Shown: in pieces, positions 14,342-22,503 of the stretch | Numbering within the stretch: position 1 is the first letter of the stretch | Layout of the letters: each line of letters starts with the position of its first letter | NCBI RefSeq assembly: GCF_013366375.1 | Contig: NZ_JABWMJ010000011.1 | Coordinates: 62,001 to 126,000 of the forward strand | DNA length: 64,000 nucleotides | Direction of reading: 5' to 3' | Origin: Rhizobacter koreensis | Lineage (GTDB): Bacteria > Pseudomonadota > Gammaproteobacteria > Burkholderiales > Burkholderiaceae_C | Program-made: the position numbers and the translations under genes | Notes under the pieces: model-generated | Database searches by the model: none | What the model was told of the DNA's origin: nothing | Seen by the model: the letters and a program-made list of their open reading frames with translations, nothing else

Positions 14342-14788
14342 ATGAAGGTGCTCGACCTCTGCTGCGCCAACGAGCACCGCTTCGAAGGCTGGTTCGCATC
14401 GGAAGACGACTACCGCGCGCAGCAGGCGGAGGGTCGGGTCGAGTGTCCGCTTTGCGCCGACACCGCGATCCGGCGCCTGCCGAGCGCGCCGCGCCTCAAC
14501 GTCACGAAGGCGGCGCCGCCGGAGGTGCCGGCTCCCGCTGGCGTCGCTACCCCTGCGCCGCTCAACCCGCAGGCGCTCTGGCTGCGTGCCGTGCGCCACG
14601 TGCTCGCCAACACCGAGGACGTCGGCGACCGCTTCGTCGACGAAGCTCGCCGCATGCACCGCGGCGAGATCGACGAGCGCGCGATCCGCGGACAGGCTTC
14701 GCGCGAAGACGCCGAGGCCTTGCGGGACGAGGGCGTCGAGGTGCTCGCGATCGAGCTGCCCGACGCCCTCAAGCAGACCCTGCAGTAG
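14342..14788 (+). CDS. DUF1178 family protein
   Basis: This is a 148-residue protein of unknown function. The N-terminal MKVLDLCCANEHRFEGWF and the CPLCADTAIRRLPSAP segment match the DUF1178 family. The Cys pairs suggest a small zinc-ribbon-like fold of the FmdB kind. The C-terminal half is charged and helical. It sits 13 bases after the NUDIX gene and is the last gene of the nuo transcript. A GC-only hairpin (14789-14803) follows without a T tract. Confidence 0.85.
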   Translation: MKVLDLCCANEHRFEGWFASEDDYRAQQAEGRVECPLCADTAIRRLPSAPRLNVTKAAPPEVPAPAGVATPAPLNPQALWLRAVRHVLANTEDVGDRFVDEARRMHRGEIDERAIRGQASREDAEALRDEGVEVLAIELPDALKQTLQ

Positions 14789-14824
14789 CCGCGCGTCGCG
14801 CGGTGCCGGCGCGGCGCACGCGCT

Positions 14825-15067
14825 TCATCGAATCCGCTCGACGAGCAGCAGGTAGCTCGAGTCGGCGAGCGCACTGATCAGTGCGGTTCCGGGTCGATCG
14901 AGGACGATCGCTTCGCCGCGTTCGACGACGCGATCGCGCAGGTCGCCGTCCTGCGTCACCCACAGGCACCCGGCGAGGCACTCGATGCGCTCGCCGCGGG
15001 GTTGGTCGATGCGATCGGTGCGGCCTTTCTTCAACGTGCGCGCGGCGGCGCTCAGTTCGTTCTTCAT
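14825..15067 (-). CDS. DUF2917 family protein
   Basis: This 80-residue protein is cupin-like. The core GERIECLAGCLWVTQDGD followed by the D(L)RDRVVERGEAIVLDRPG region is typical of DUF2917, a betaproteobacterial family of unknown function. The ATG at 15067 was preferred over 15139 because GGAGAG lies just upstream and the family starts here. It is divergent from the LysR gene. A T-N11-A box (15084-15098) sits 17 bases before its start, so that regulator probably controls it. Confidence 0.8.
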   Translation of the reverse strand: MKNELSAAARTLKKGRTDRIDQPRGERIECLAGCLWVTQDGDLRDRVVERGEAIVLDRPGTALISALADSSYLLLVERIR

Positions 15068-15083
15068 GGAGCTCTCCCTTGCA

Positions 15084-15098
15084 TGCGAACCGCGCATG
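15084..15098. promoter_or_regulatory. LysR-type box 1 (ATGC-N7-GCAT)
   Basis: ATGCGAACCGCGCAT is a perfect inverted repeat with 7 bases between the arms and fits the T-N11-A rule for LysR-type regulators. It lies just upstream of the DUF2917 start. The same architecture recurs at 15193-15207. Both copies sit inside a GCATGC-N7-GCATGC arrangement. Confidence 0.6.
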
Positions 15099-15192
15099 CT
15101 CGAACCGCAGGGCAACCGGCGTCGTTCGCTGCGGTGCAAGGAGTTTGGTGCGGAAGCGCGCGGCGCTCAAACGGTCATCTGGAATGTCTCGC

Positions 15193-15207
15193 ATGCACGT
15201 GGCGCAT
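15193..15207. promoter_or_regulatory. LysR-type box 2 (ATGC-N7-GCAT)
   Basis: ATGCACGTGGCGCAT is the second T-N11-A palindrome between the DUF2917 and LysR genes. Its arms are identical to those of box 1 but its spacer differs. It lies 66 bases before the LysR ATG at 15274, where an autoregulatory site would be expected. Confidence 0.6.
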
Positions 15208-15273
15208 GCTTGCGGGCGCCCACGCACGCGGTGACCCGCTACGATGGCGGCGCCGCCGCCACGTCGCACGCCC

Positions 15274-16266
15274 ATGAGCCAGCGCCGCTTCGACCTGCCG
15301 CCGCTCGATACCCTCGAGGCCTTCGAGGCCGCGGCGCGCCACCTCAGCTTCACGAGAGCGGGCGACGAGCTCGCGCTCACGCAGTCGGCGATCAGCCGGC
15401 AGATCAAGCTGCTCGAGGACCGGCTCGGGGTCGTGCTGTTCCGGCGCCTGCATCGCTCGCTCGAACTCACCGACGACGGGCGCGTGCTCGAGCGGGCGAC
15501 GAGCACGGCGCTCGAGCAGCTCGACCGCGCCTGCATCGAACTGCGCCGCGCCGATCGGGTGCGGCCGATCGTCGTGGCGACCACGCCGGGCTTCGCCGGG
15601 CTCTGGCTGATCCCGCGCATCTCGGGCTTCAGCGCGTCGCGCCCGCATGTCGACGTGCGCATCTCCGCCGGCAATGCGCTCTCGAACCTGGCGCGCGACG
15701 GCGTCGACGTCGCGATCCGCTACCTGCCGGTCGATGGCGTTCCGGCGGGAGCGCTGCGCCTGTTCGGCGACGTCGTGTTCCCGGTCTGCAGCCCGCGCCT
15801 GCTGCGCGACCCGGCGCGGCCCCTCGCCGAGCCCGACCACCTGCGCCAGCACGTGCTGCTGCTCGCCGAGCCGGACGGCGGCAACCACCTGCAGGACTGG
15901 CCGCTCTGGCTGCACGCGATGAAGCTGCCGGAGCTGCGGCCGGCGAGCGTGCTGCACTTCTCGTCCTACGACCAGCTCATCCATGCGGCGATCGCCGGGC
16001 AGGGTGTCGCGCTCGGCAAGAGCCCGCTCATCGATCGCTTCCTCAAGGAGAAGAAGCTGGTCACGCCGTTCCGCCGCGAGGTGGCGTCGGCGCGCAGCTA
16101 CTACATGCTGCTGTCGGAAGCCGGCGCCGCCAAGCCCGAGGTGCGCGAGTTTGCCGACTGGCTGACCGAGGAAGCGCGCCTCTCGGAAACCGCTGCCGCG
16201 CCATCCGCCGTGGCACGCAAGCGCGCGCCGACCGGCCCGCGCGTCAGACCACGCGCCCCGGATTGA
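15274..16266 (+). CDS. LysR family transcriptional regulator, GcvA-like
   Basis: This is a 330-residue LysR-type regulator. The N-terminal winged helix-turn-helix reads FEAAARHLSFTRAGDELALT followed by QSAISRQIKLLEDRLG. The GcvA-like branch is suggested by the LPPLDTLEAFEAAARH start and by the effector domain. The ATG at 15274 was chosen over 15244 because the family begins a few residues before the helix-turn-helix. It is divergent from DUF2917 with two LysR boxes between them. Its 3' end overlaps the convergent FAD dehydrogenase by 23 bases. Confidence 0.92.
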   Translation: MSQRRFDLPPLDTLEAFEAAARHLSFTRAGDELALTQSAISRQIKLLEDRLGVVLFRRLHRSLELTDDGRVLERATSTALEQLDRACIELRRADRVRPIVVATTPGFAGLWLIPRISGFSASRPHVDVRISAGNALSNLARDGVDVAIRYLPVDGVPAGALRLFGDVVFPVCSPRLLRDPARPLAEPDHLRQHVLLLAEPDGGNHLQDWPLWLHAMKLPELRPASVLHFSSYDQLIHAAIAGQGVALGKSPLIDRFLKEKKLVTPFRREVASARSYYMLLSEAGAAKPEVREFADWLTEEARLSETAAAPSAVARKRAPTGPRVRPRAPD

Positions 16267-17662
16267 GCCGCCCGTCGGGGTCGAGCGCGCTCTTGATCGC
16301 GCGCATCAGCTGCAGCGCGACGGGCGACTTGCGGCGGACGAGCTCCTCGCGCTTGAGGCTGCCGATGCCGTGCTCGGCCGAGATCGAGCCGCCGCGTCGC
16401 GTTACCGCGTCATAGACGAGCGTGTTCACCGCCGCCTCGTGCTCGCGCAGGAACGCCGCGGCGTCGCCGCCTGCGGGGCACTGCACGTTGTAGTGCAGGT
16501 TGCCGTCGCCGAGGTGACCGAAGTTGACCAGCCGCACGCCCGCGAACGCCTGCTGCAGCTCGGCGTCGGTCGCCGCGACGAACTCGGCGATCCTCGACAC
16601 CGGCAGCGAGATGTCGTGCTTGATGTTGAGCCCTTCGAGCGCCTGCGCGAGCGGGATCGACTCGCGCAGGTGCCAGAGCGCCTTCGACTGCTCGAGGCTC
16701 GACGCGAGCACCGCGTCCCGCACCAGACCGCGCTCGAGCGCGGTCTCGAGCGCGCTCTCGAACACGCTCGCCGCGTGCTCGGCGCTTTCCGGGTCCGACT
16801 GCTCGATCAGCACGGTCCAGGGTGCAGGCTCGAGCGGCTGACGCTGCTGCGGAAAGTGCTTGGCGACCAGCTCGAGCGCGAAGGCGCCCATGATCTCGAA
16901 GCCGGTGAGGCTGGCGCCGAGGCGCGCCTGCGCGAGGCCCAGCCACGCGACCGCGTCGTCGATCGACGCCAGCGTGACCAGCGCGGTGGTTCGCGCCGCC
17001 GGCTGCGGCTCGAGCTTCAGCGTCGCCGCAGTGATGATGCCGAGCGTGCCTTCGCTGCCGATCAGCAGGTCGCGCAGGTCGTACCCGGTGTTGTCCTTGC
17101 GCAAACCCGCGAGGTCGTCGCAGACCTCCCCGGCAGCGGTGACGAATTCGAGCCCCAGGCACTGCTCGCGGGCGTTGCCGTAGCGCAGCACCTGGGTGCC
17201 GCCGGCGTTCGTCGCCAGATTGCCGCCGATCGTGCAGCTGCCTTCGGCGGCGAGGCTGAGCGCGAACAGCAGGCCGCGCTCGGCGGCCGTCTGCTGCACG
17301 ACCTGCAGCACGCAGCCCGCTTCGACCGTCATCGTCAGGTTGGCGACGTCGACCCCGCGGATGGCGTTCATGCGCGTGAGGCTCAGCAGCACCTGGGTGC
17401 CGCTCGCATCGGGCGTCGAGCCGCCGACGAGGCCGGTGTTGCCGCCCTGCGGAACGATCGACGTGCGGTGCGCCGCACACGCGCGCACGACGGCGGCAAC
17501 CTCGGCGGTGCTCGCCGGGCGCGCGACCGCGAGCGCACGCCCGTGGTGACGCTTGCGCCAGTCGACTTCGTAGGCTTCGAGGCCGTCGCCGGTCAGCACG
17601 TTCGACGCGCCGACGATCCCGCGCAGGACGTCGAGCAGGCTGGTCTCGGCGGGGGTCGCCAT
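16244..17662 (-). CDS. FAD-linked 2-hydroxyacid dehydrogenase, GlcD/D2HGDH type
   Basis: This is a flavoprotein of the FAD_binding_4 plus FAD-oxidase C family (472 residues). It probably oxidises a D-2-hydroxyacid such as D-lactate, glycolate or D-2-hydroxyglutarate. The PCMH-type FAD site includes IVPQGGNTGLVGGSTPDAS near residue 75 and a second segment GTQVLRYGNARE. The C-terminus has NFGHLGDGNLHYNV and the late SAEHGIGSLKR motif. The ATG at 17662 fits the family and overlaps the DUF2069 stop by one base. The exact substrate is not decided. Confidence 0.88.
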   Translation of the reverse strand: MATPAETSLLDVLRGIVGASNVLTGDGLEAYEVDWRKRHHGRALAVARPASTAEVAAVVRACAAHRTSIVPQGGNTGLVGGSTPDASGTQVLLSLTRMNAIRGVDVANLTMTVEAGCVLQVVQQTAAERGLLFALSLAAEGSCTIGGNLATNAGGTQVLRYGNAREQCLGLEFVTAAGEVCDDLAGLRKDNTGYDLRDLLIGSEGTLGIITAATLKLEPQPAARTTALVTLASIDDAVAWLGLAQARLGASLTGFEIMGAFALELVAKHFPQQRQPLEPAPWTVLIEQSDPESAEHAASVFESALETALERGLVRDAVLASSLEQSKALWHLRESIPLAQALEGLNIKHDISLPVSRIAEFVAATDAELQQAFAGVRLVNFGHLGDGNLHYNVQCPAGGDAAAFLREHEAAVNTLVYDAVTRRGGSISAEHGIGSLKREELVRRKSPVALQLMRAIKSALDPDGRLNPGRVV

Positions 17663-18045
17663 CACGCGACGACCGGACCCGCGGTGCGCTGTCGCGCCCG
17701 GATGTGGAGGCAGCACGCAGCGAACACGCCGATCGCGAGCAGCGCCTCGAGCGTGCCCAGCGCGCTGCCGAGGCCACGATCGCTCGTCGCCCGCACGGCA
17801 CCCTCGGCGACGTAGACCCAGACCAGCAGGCTGAGCGCGCGATAGGTGAAGAGGCGGTCGCGCCAGAGACCGCGCAAGGGTAGGAGCAGCGGGACCACCT
17901 TGAGCGCCAGCGTGCGCGTACCGGTCGGTGCCAGCACCAGTTCCCAGGCGAGGCCGAGAACGATCAGCGCAGCGAGCGAGGCGAGGGTGGCGAGACGCCA
18001 GCGAGCGGCCGCGGCGGAGCCGGGCGGGACGGGCGCAAGATCCAT
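17662..18045 (-). CDS. DUF2069 family membrane protein
   Basis: This 127-residue inner-membrane protein has about four hydrophobic helices. The conserved LALKVVPLLLPLRGLWRDRL and YTYR-like LFTYRALSLLVWVYVAEG segments match DUF2069, a small proteobacterial family of unknown role. The ATG at 18045 was used; an ATG four codons earlier (18057) is also possible. It is divergent from the YihY gene and translationally joined to the dehydrogenase downstream. Confidence 0.82.
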   Translation of the reverse strand: MDLAPVPPGSAAAARWRLATLASLAALIVLGLAWELVLAPTGTRTLALKVVPLLLPLRGLWRDRLFTYRALSLLVWVYVAEGAVRATSDRGLGSALGTLEALLAIGVFAACCLHIRARQRTAGPVVA

Positions 18046-18081
18046 CCTGACTATCATGCCATCGATGACCGACCGACCGCC

Positions 18082-19287
18082 GTGCTGACCCGCGACCCCG
18101 GCGCCGGCGCGACCGCCCGGCAGCCGCTCTGGCTCGGCACGCTGCGCACGCTGCACCAGCGCTTCCGCGAGGACCGCCTCGCGATGACCGCGGGCAGTCT
18201 CACCTTCACCACGCTGATCTCGATCGTTCCGCTGGTGACGGTGCTGCTCGCGCTGTTCTCGGCGCTGCCGCTGTTCTCGAACCTGCAGGGGTCGCTGCAG
18301 CGCTACTTCCTGCGCAGCCTCATCCCCGACAGCATCTCGCAGACGGTGCTCGGCGCGGTCACGCAGTTCTCGGCGCGCGCGAGCCGCCTCGGCAGCGTGG
18401 GTCTTCTCGTGCTGGTGCTGAGCGTCATCGCGCTCATGCTGACCATCGACCGCGCGCTGAACGCGATCTGGCGCATCGAGCGACCGCGTCCGCTCGGCCA
18501 GCGGGTGCTCATCTACTGGGCCGCGGTCACGCTGGGGCCGCTGCTCGTGGGTCTCAGCCTCACGCTGACGTCGTACGCGGTGTCGGCGTCGCGCGGCCTC
18601 GTCGATGCGATGCCCGAAGGCTTCGGGTTCCTGCTCGGCATGGTCGAGTTCGTGGTGGTTGCGCTCGGCTTCGCCGGGCTGTTTCATGTGGTGCCGAACA
18701 CCGCGGTGCGCTGGCGGCATGCCGTCGCGGGCGGCCTTTTCGTCGCGATTGGCTTGGCTGCAGTGCGCCAGCTGATCGCCTTCTACCTGAGCCAGGTGCC
18801 AACCTTCGCGGTGGTCTACGGGGCGTTCGCGACCCTGCCGATCTTCCTGATCTGGATCTACGTGAGCTGGATCATCGTGCTGCTCGGCGCGGTGATCACG
18901 GCCGATGCGCCGATGCTGCGCACGCGGCTGGCGCGCTGGAGCGACGCGCCGGGCACGCGCTTTCGCATCGCGCTCGCCGTGCTCGGCGCGCTGGCGGCCG
19001 CGCGTGCCGGCGCGCGCAGCGGTCTTACCGCAAGCGAAATCGCCGAGAAGGTCGGCATCGACCCGCTGCAGAGCCAGCCGGTGATCGACCAGCTGATCGG
19101 GCTCGGCTGGGTCGGCCGCCTCGACGAGGCGCCGGCGCCGCGCCACGTGCTGCTCTGCGATCCCGCGTTGACCCCGCTGCAGCCGCTGGTCGAGGCCCTG
19201 CTGGTCGCGCCGGCGCCTGAACTCGGCGCATTCTGGGCGCGTGCCCGCCTCTCGGACATGAGCGTCGCGGAGGCCGCCGGTGCCTGA
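18082..19287 (+). CDS. YihY/virulence factor BrkB family membrane protein
   Basis: This integral membrane protein of the YihY/BrkB (UPF0761) family has 401 residues. Hydrophobic segments fill residues 30-285. The family stretch DRLAMTAGSLTFTTLISIVP is near the N-terminus and FAVVYGAFATLPIFLIWIYV is in the last third. The C-terminal 100 or so residues are soluble and resemble the winged-helix tail of betaproteobacterial members. The start is a GTG at 18082. The ATG at 18064 is out of frame. E. coli YihY was once called RNase BN in error, so no nuclease role is implied. Confidence 0.88.
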   Translation: MLTRDPGAGATARQPLWLGTLRTLHQRFREDRLAMTAGSLTFTTLISIVPLVTVLLALFSALPLFSNLQGSLQRYFLRSLIPDSISQTVLGAVTQFSARASRLGSVGLLVLVLSVIALMLTIDRALNAIWRIERPRPLGQRVLIYWAAVTLGPLLVGLSLTLTSYAVSASRGLVDAMPEGFGFLLGMVEFVVVALGFAGLFHVVPNTAVRWRHAVAGGLFVAIGLAAVRQLIAFYLSQVPTFAVVYGAFATLPIFLIWIYVSWIIVLLGAVITADAPMLRTRLARWSDAPGTRFRIALAVLGALAAARAGARSGLTASEIAEKVGIDPLQSQPVIDQLIGLGWVGRLDEAPAPRHVLLCDPALTPLQPLVEALLVAPAPELGAFWARARLSDMSVAEAAGA

Positions 19288-19294
19288 ACCGGCG

Positions 19295-19918
19295 TCAGCC
19301 GGCGCCCGCCGGGCCGAGCCCGCGCGAGCGGCGTGTGCTGCGCGTGCGAAAGGTGACCGAGTGGCGCAGCGCCGGCGTCGGCGCGATGCTGTGCTGCCAG
19401 CCCCAGCGTGCCTCGCCTTCGAGCCGGTAGATCGAGCGCGGCGGCAGTTCGACGTTGAGCACGTCGGCCTTGCGCGGGTTGACCGGCGGGTAGCGGCGCA
19501 GCCGCATGCGCGCCGGCGTGCCGAGCGACACCCCGACGACGACTTCGAAATCGGGCACGTCCCGGTGCCAGCCGAGCGGCGTTCCCGCGCGGTACTCGGC
19601 CACGAGCGCACTGCTCAGCGCGTCCGGTGCGAGCCCGGCCCACGTGGCAACGCGCTCGCGCAGGCCGAGCAGCACCTCCGGGATCGGCGGCCCGGGCAGC
19701 AGGCGATGGGCCGCGAAGTCGTACGCGGTGCCGAAGTTCGCGACCCGACGCCGCGCGGTGTAGCCCTTGTACTCGGCCTCGTGCAGCGGCAGCTGCGCGA
19801 TCGCCGCGAGCAGTTCGGCCTCTTCGGCCGCGCTCAGAAACCCGGGCTCGAAGCGCCAGCCGGCCGGCATTGGCGTGGCGGCAGGCATCGGAAGATCGAA
19901 GAGGTCGGATTGCTGCAT
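19295..19918 (-). CDS. AlkB-like alpha-ketoglutarate-dependent dioxygenase
   Basis: This Fe(II)/2-oxoglutarate dioxygenase of the AlkB family (207 residues) is a probable nucleic-acid or protein demethylase. The iron ligands are His118, Asp120 (GWHRDVPDFE) and His176 (GWQHSIAP). The 2-oxoglutarate-binding arginines are Arg185 and Arg191 (RHSVTFRTR). The ATG at 19918 gives MQQSDLFDLP, the usual AlkB-like N-terminus. The open frame extends about 116 codons further without a plausible start. It is convergent with yihY, 7 bases apart. Confidence 0.88.
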   Translation of the reverse strand: MQQSDLFDLPMPAATPMPAGWRFEPGFLSAAEEAELLAAIAQLPLHEAEYKGYTARRRVANFGTAYDFAAHRLLPGPPIPEVLLGLRERVATWAGLAPDALSSALVAEYRAGTPLGWHRDVPDFEVVVGVSLGTPARMRLRRYPPVNPRKADVLNVELPPRSIYRLEGEARWGWQHSIAPTPALRHSVTFRTRSTRRSRGLGPAGAG

Positions 19919-20342
19919 CGCCGGGGCGTGCGGTGGGTCGGCGTCGGGCAAGCGCACGGGGCCCAGGGCGCTCGCGGTTCGCGGTGCCTGCAGCGCGTGG
20001 CGCGCGCACCTGCGGCTTGCGGCGCATCTGGCGCGGATTGTCCGGCACGTTTCGGCGTCTGTCAGCGCAGGGTTTGGCGCCGCCGCACCGAGCCATCGCC
20101 GTGCGGGGTCGGAGCGTCGTCGAACACGGCGGACCGCGCAGCGTCGTCGCTCGCACCCCGCCGCGTCGTCGCTCGCGCGTGGTGTCGCTGAGCGACGGTG
20201 CCCGCCGACGTGCCCCCGCGCGTTGGGCGGTACCGGCCTGGGCAGCCGCGCGGGCCTGGGCTGCATGATCGTTGATCGAGCGCCGGCGGCACGACCGTGC
20301 CGCTAGCACCTGATGAGTTCCACGCACCTACGGGAGGACAGC
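19919..20342. other. 424-base stretch without a gene
   Basis: This is the divergent space between the AlkB-like gene and the cNMP/TrxR-like flavoprotein. Open frames cross it on both strands, but none has a ribosome site or family-like residues. The only clear signal is the GGGAGG at 20332-20337, which serves the start at 20343. Promoters for both genes must lie here, but I could not point to a convincing -10/-35 pair. Confidence 0.5.
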
Positions 20343-22058
20343 ATGGCAGAGCCGCAGCCCGGCCTCGACGCATCGACCGCAGCGACCCTGGCGCTGCACC
20401 CGCGCCACGAGCAGATGTTCCCCACGCTCGGCGACGTCGACATCGCCCGTGTGCGCCGCTTCGCGACGACGCGGCGCTATGCCGACGGCGAACGACTGTT
20501 CGAGGCCGGCAAGCCCGCGCCGGGCATGTTCGTGCTGCTCGCGGGTCACGTCGCGGTGACCCAGCGCGACGGCTTCGGGCATTCCACGGCGGTGGTCGAC
20601 CAGGGTCCGGGCCAGTTCCTCGCCGAGATCAGCCAGCTCTCCGGCGGCCCGGCGCCGGTCGACGGCACCGCCGAAGGCGAGGTCGAGGCGCTGCTCGTCG
20701 AGCCGGCCGACCTGCGCCGGCTGCTGATCGCCGAGGCCGAACTCGGCGAGCGCATCGTCCGCGCGCTAATCCTGCGCCGCGTCGGCCTGCTGCAGGCGGC
20801 GCTCGGCGGTCCGGTGATCGTCGGCCCGGCGACCTCGCCGGGCGTCGCGCGCCTGCAGAGCTTCCTCACCCGCAACGGCCAGCCGCACCACGTGATCGAT
20901 CCGCGCAGCGACGCCGACGCCCACGAGCTGATCGTGCGCCTGGCGCCGTCGCCGGCCGACCTGCCGATCGTGCTCGCGCTCGACGGCAGCGTCCTGCGCA
21001 ACCCTTCCGAGATCGAGCTCGCGCGTTCGATCGGCATGATCGGCGGCGCGCTGCGCCGGCCGTGCTACGACGTCGTCGTGGTCGGCGCCGGCCCGGCGGG
21101 CCTCGCGACCGCGGTGTACGCGGCATCCGAAGGCCTGTCGGTGGTCGTCGTCGACAGCCGGGCGTTCGGCGGGCAGGCCGGCGCGAGCGCGCGCATCGAG
21201 AACTATCTCGGCTTCCCTACCGGGATATCGGGCCAGGCGCTCGCCGGCCGTGCGTTCATCCAGGCGCAGAAGTTCGGCGCCGAGATCGTGATCCCCGCGA
21301 CCGTGCGCGCGCTCGGCTGCGGCGCGCCCGGGTCGCCGTTCGAGCTTTCGCTCGACGATGGCAGGACGATCCGCACCCGCACCGTCGTCATCGCGAGCGG
21401 CGCGCGCTATCGACGCCCGGCGATCGAAGCGCTCGACCGCTTCGAGGGCCGGGGCGTGTGGTACTGGGCCTCGCCGATCGAGGCGCGCCTGTGCGCCGGC
21501 GATTCGGTGATGCTGGTCGGCGGCGGCAACTCGGCGGGACAGGCGGCGGTGTTCCTCAGCGCGCACGCGCGCCACGTGACGATGCTGGTGCGCGGCGAGC
21601 GCCTCGCCGACAGCATGTCGAGCTACCTCGTCGAGCGCATCGCCGCCGCGCCGAACGTCGAGCTGCGCACGCGCGCCGACGTGGTCGCGCTCGACGGCGA
21701 CGCCGACGGCACGCTGGCGCGCGTGCGCTGGCGCGACCGCGCGACCGGCGCCGAGCAGACGGTGCCGATGCGACATCTCTTCCTCTTCGTCGGCGCCGAC
21801 CCAGCGACCGAGTGGCTGGCCGGTTGCGACATCGAGCTCGATCGCGCCGGGTTCGTGCGCACCGGTCCGGAAATCGACGCCGCGCCGCTCCAGAGTTCGG
21901 TGCCTGGCGCGTTCGCGATCGGCGACGTGCGCTCCGGGGTCGGTCAAGCGCGTCGGCGCGGCGATCGGCGAGGGCGCGCAGGTCGTTCACGCATTGCACG
22001 GCTACCTGGCCGCGCATGCCGAGGAGGGCATGCGGACGGCCTGACAATCGCGGAATGA
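20343..22058 (+). pseudogene. cNMP-domain/TrxR-like FAD oxidoreductase, frameshifted near 3' end
   Basis: The first 120 or so residues form a cyclic-nucleotide-binding domain. A thioredoxin/glutaredoxin-like domain follows (about 150-230), then an FAD/NAD(P) reductase like thioredoxin reductase with VVVGAGPAGLATAVYAASEG and VMLVGGGNSAGQAA. The redox CxxC of true thioredoxin reductases is absent (GVWYWASPIEARLC stands there). At 21936-21939 one G too many in CCGGGG shifts the frame. Removing it gives SGSVKRVGAAIGEGAQVV and a family-like end at 22044. As read, the frame ends in an Arg-rich tail at 22058. The start has GGGAGG upstream. It could be a real mutation or a sequencing error. Confidence 0.8.
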
Positions 22059-22363
22059 ACTCGCCCGCCACCCGAACCCCCGCCGCCTGTGAATCGCTGG
22101 ATCACGTCCGTGCCGAGATCGACCGCCTCGACCGCGCCATCGTGCAACTGCTCGTCGAGCGCGGCCACTACGTGCTCGCCGCAGCCCGCTTCAAGCCCAG
22201 CGTCGAGGCGGTGCATGCGCCTGCACGCGTCGAGCAGGTGATCGCCAACGTGCGCCGCCAGGCCGAGGAGGCCGGCGGCCTGCCGGACGTGGTCGAACGG
22301 GGCTATCGCACGCTCATCGAGGCGTACACCGAGGCCGAGCGCGAGCGCCACGCGAGGCTCTGA
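22055..22363 (+). CDS. Chorismate mutase / isochorismate-pyruvate lyase-like (AroQ/PchB fold)
   Basis: This is a 102-residue all-helical AroQ-type enzyme acting on chorismate or isochorismate. The catalytic features are visible: Arg in DHVRAEIDRLD, the VERGHYVLAAARFKPS segment, and APARVEQVI. The ARFK and APxRV segments resemble PchB more than the E. coli chorismate mutase domains, so lyase activity is possible. The ATG at 22055 overlaps the end of the frameshifted flavoprotein frame. A TrpE-like gene follows after 140 bases, and the two probably share a chorismate-derived product. Confidence 0.75.
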   Translation: MNSPATRTPAACESLDHVRAEIDRLDRAIVQLLVERGHYVLAAARFKPSVEAVHAPARVEQVIANVRRQAEEAGGLPDVVERGYRTLIEAYTEAERERHARL

Positions 22364-22503
22364 GCAGCGTTTCCCGCCGCGCGCTTCCGGGTGCGGCTGG
22401 TGTCCGCCGTGGCTGCCCGGCGGGCCGGCACTGCGGAACGCCGCGCGCCGGTCGCCTGGCGTGATGCCCATCGCTCCCCCACGCAATTGCCCCGGAGTTC
22501 CCC

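Noticed and set aside
14789..14803. CCGCGC-GTC-GCGCGG hairpin after DUF1178 as terminator
   Set aside because: No T tract follows. In sequence this GC-rich a 6-base GC hairpin is expected by chance.
20343..22044. Calling the flavoprotein a thioredoxin reductase
   Set aside because: The CxxC redox motif is replaced by WASP in GVWYWASPIE, so thioredoxin reduction is not expected.
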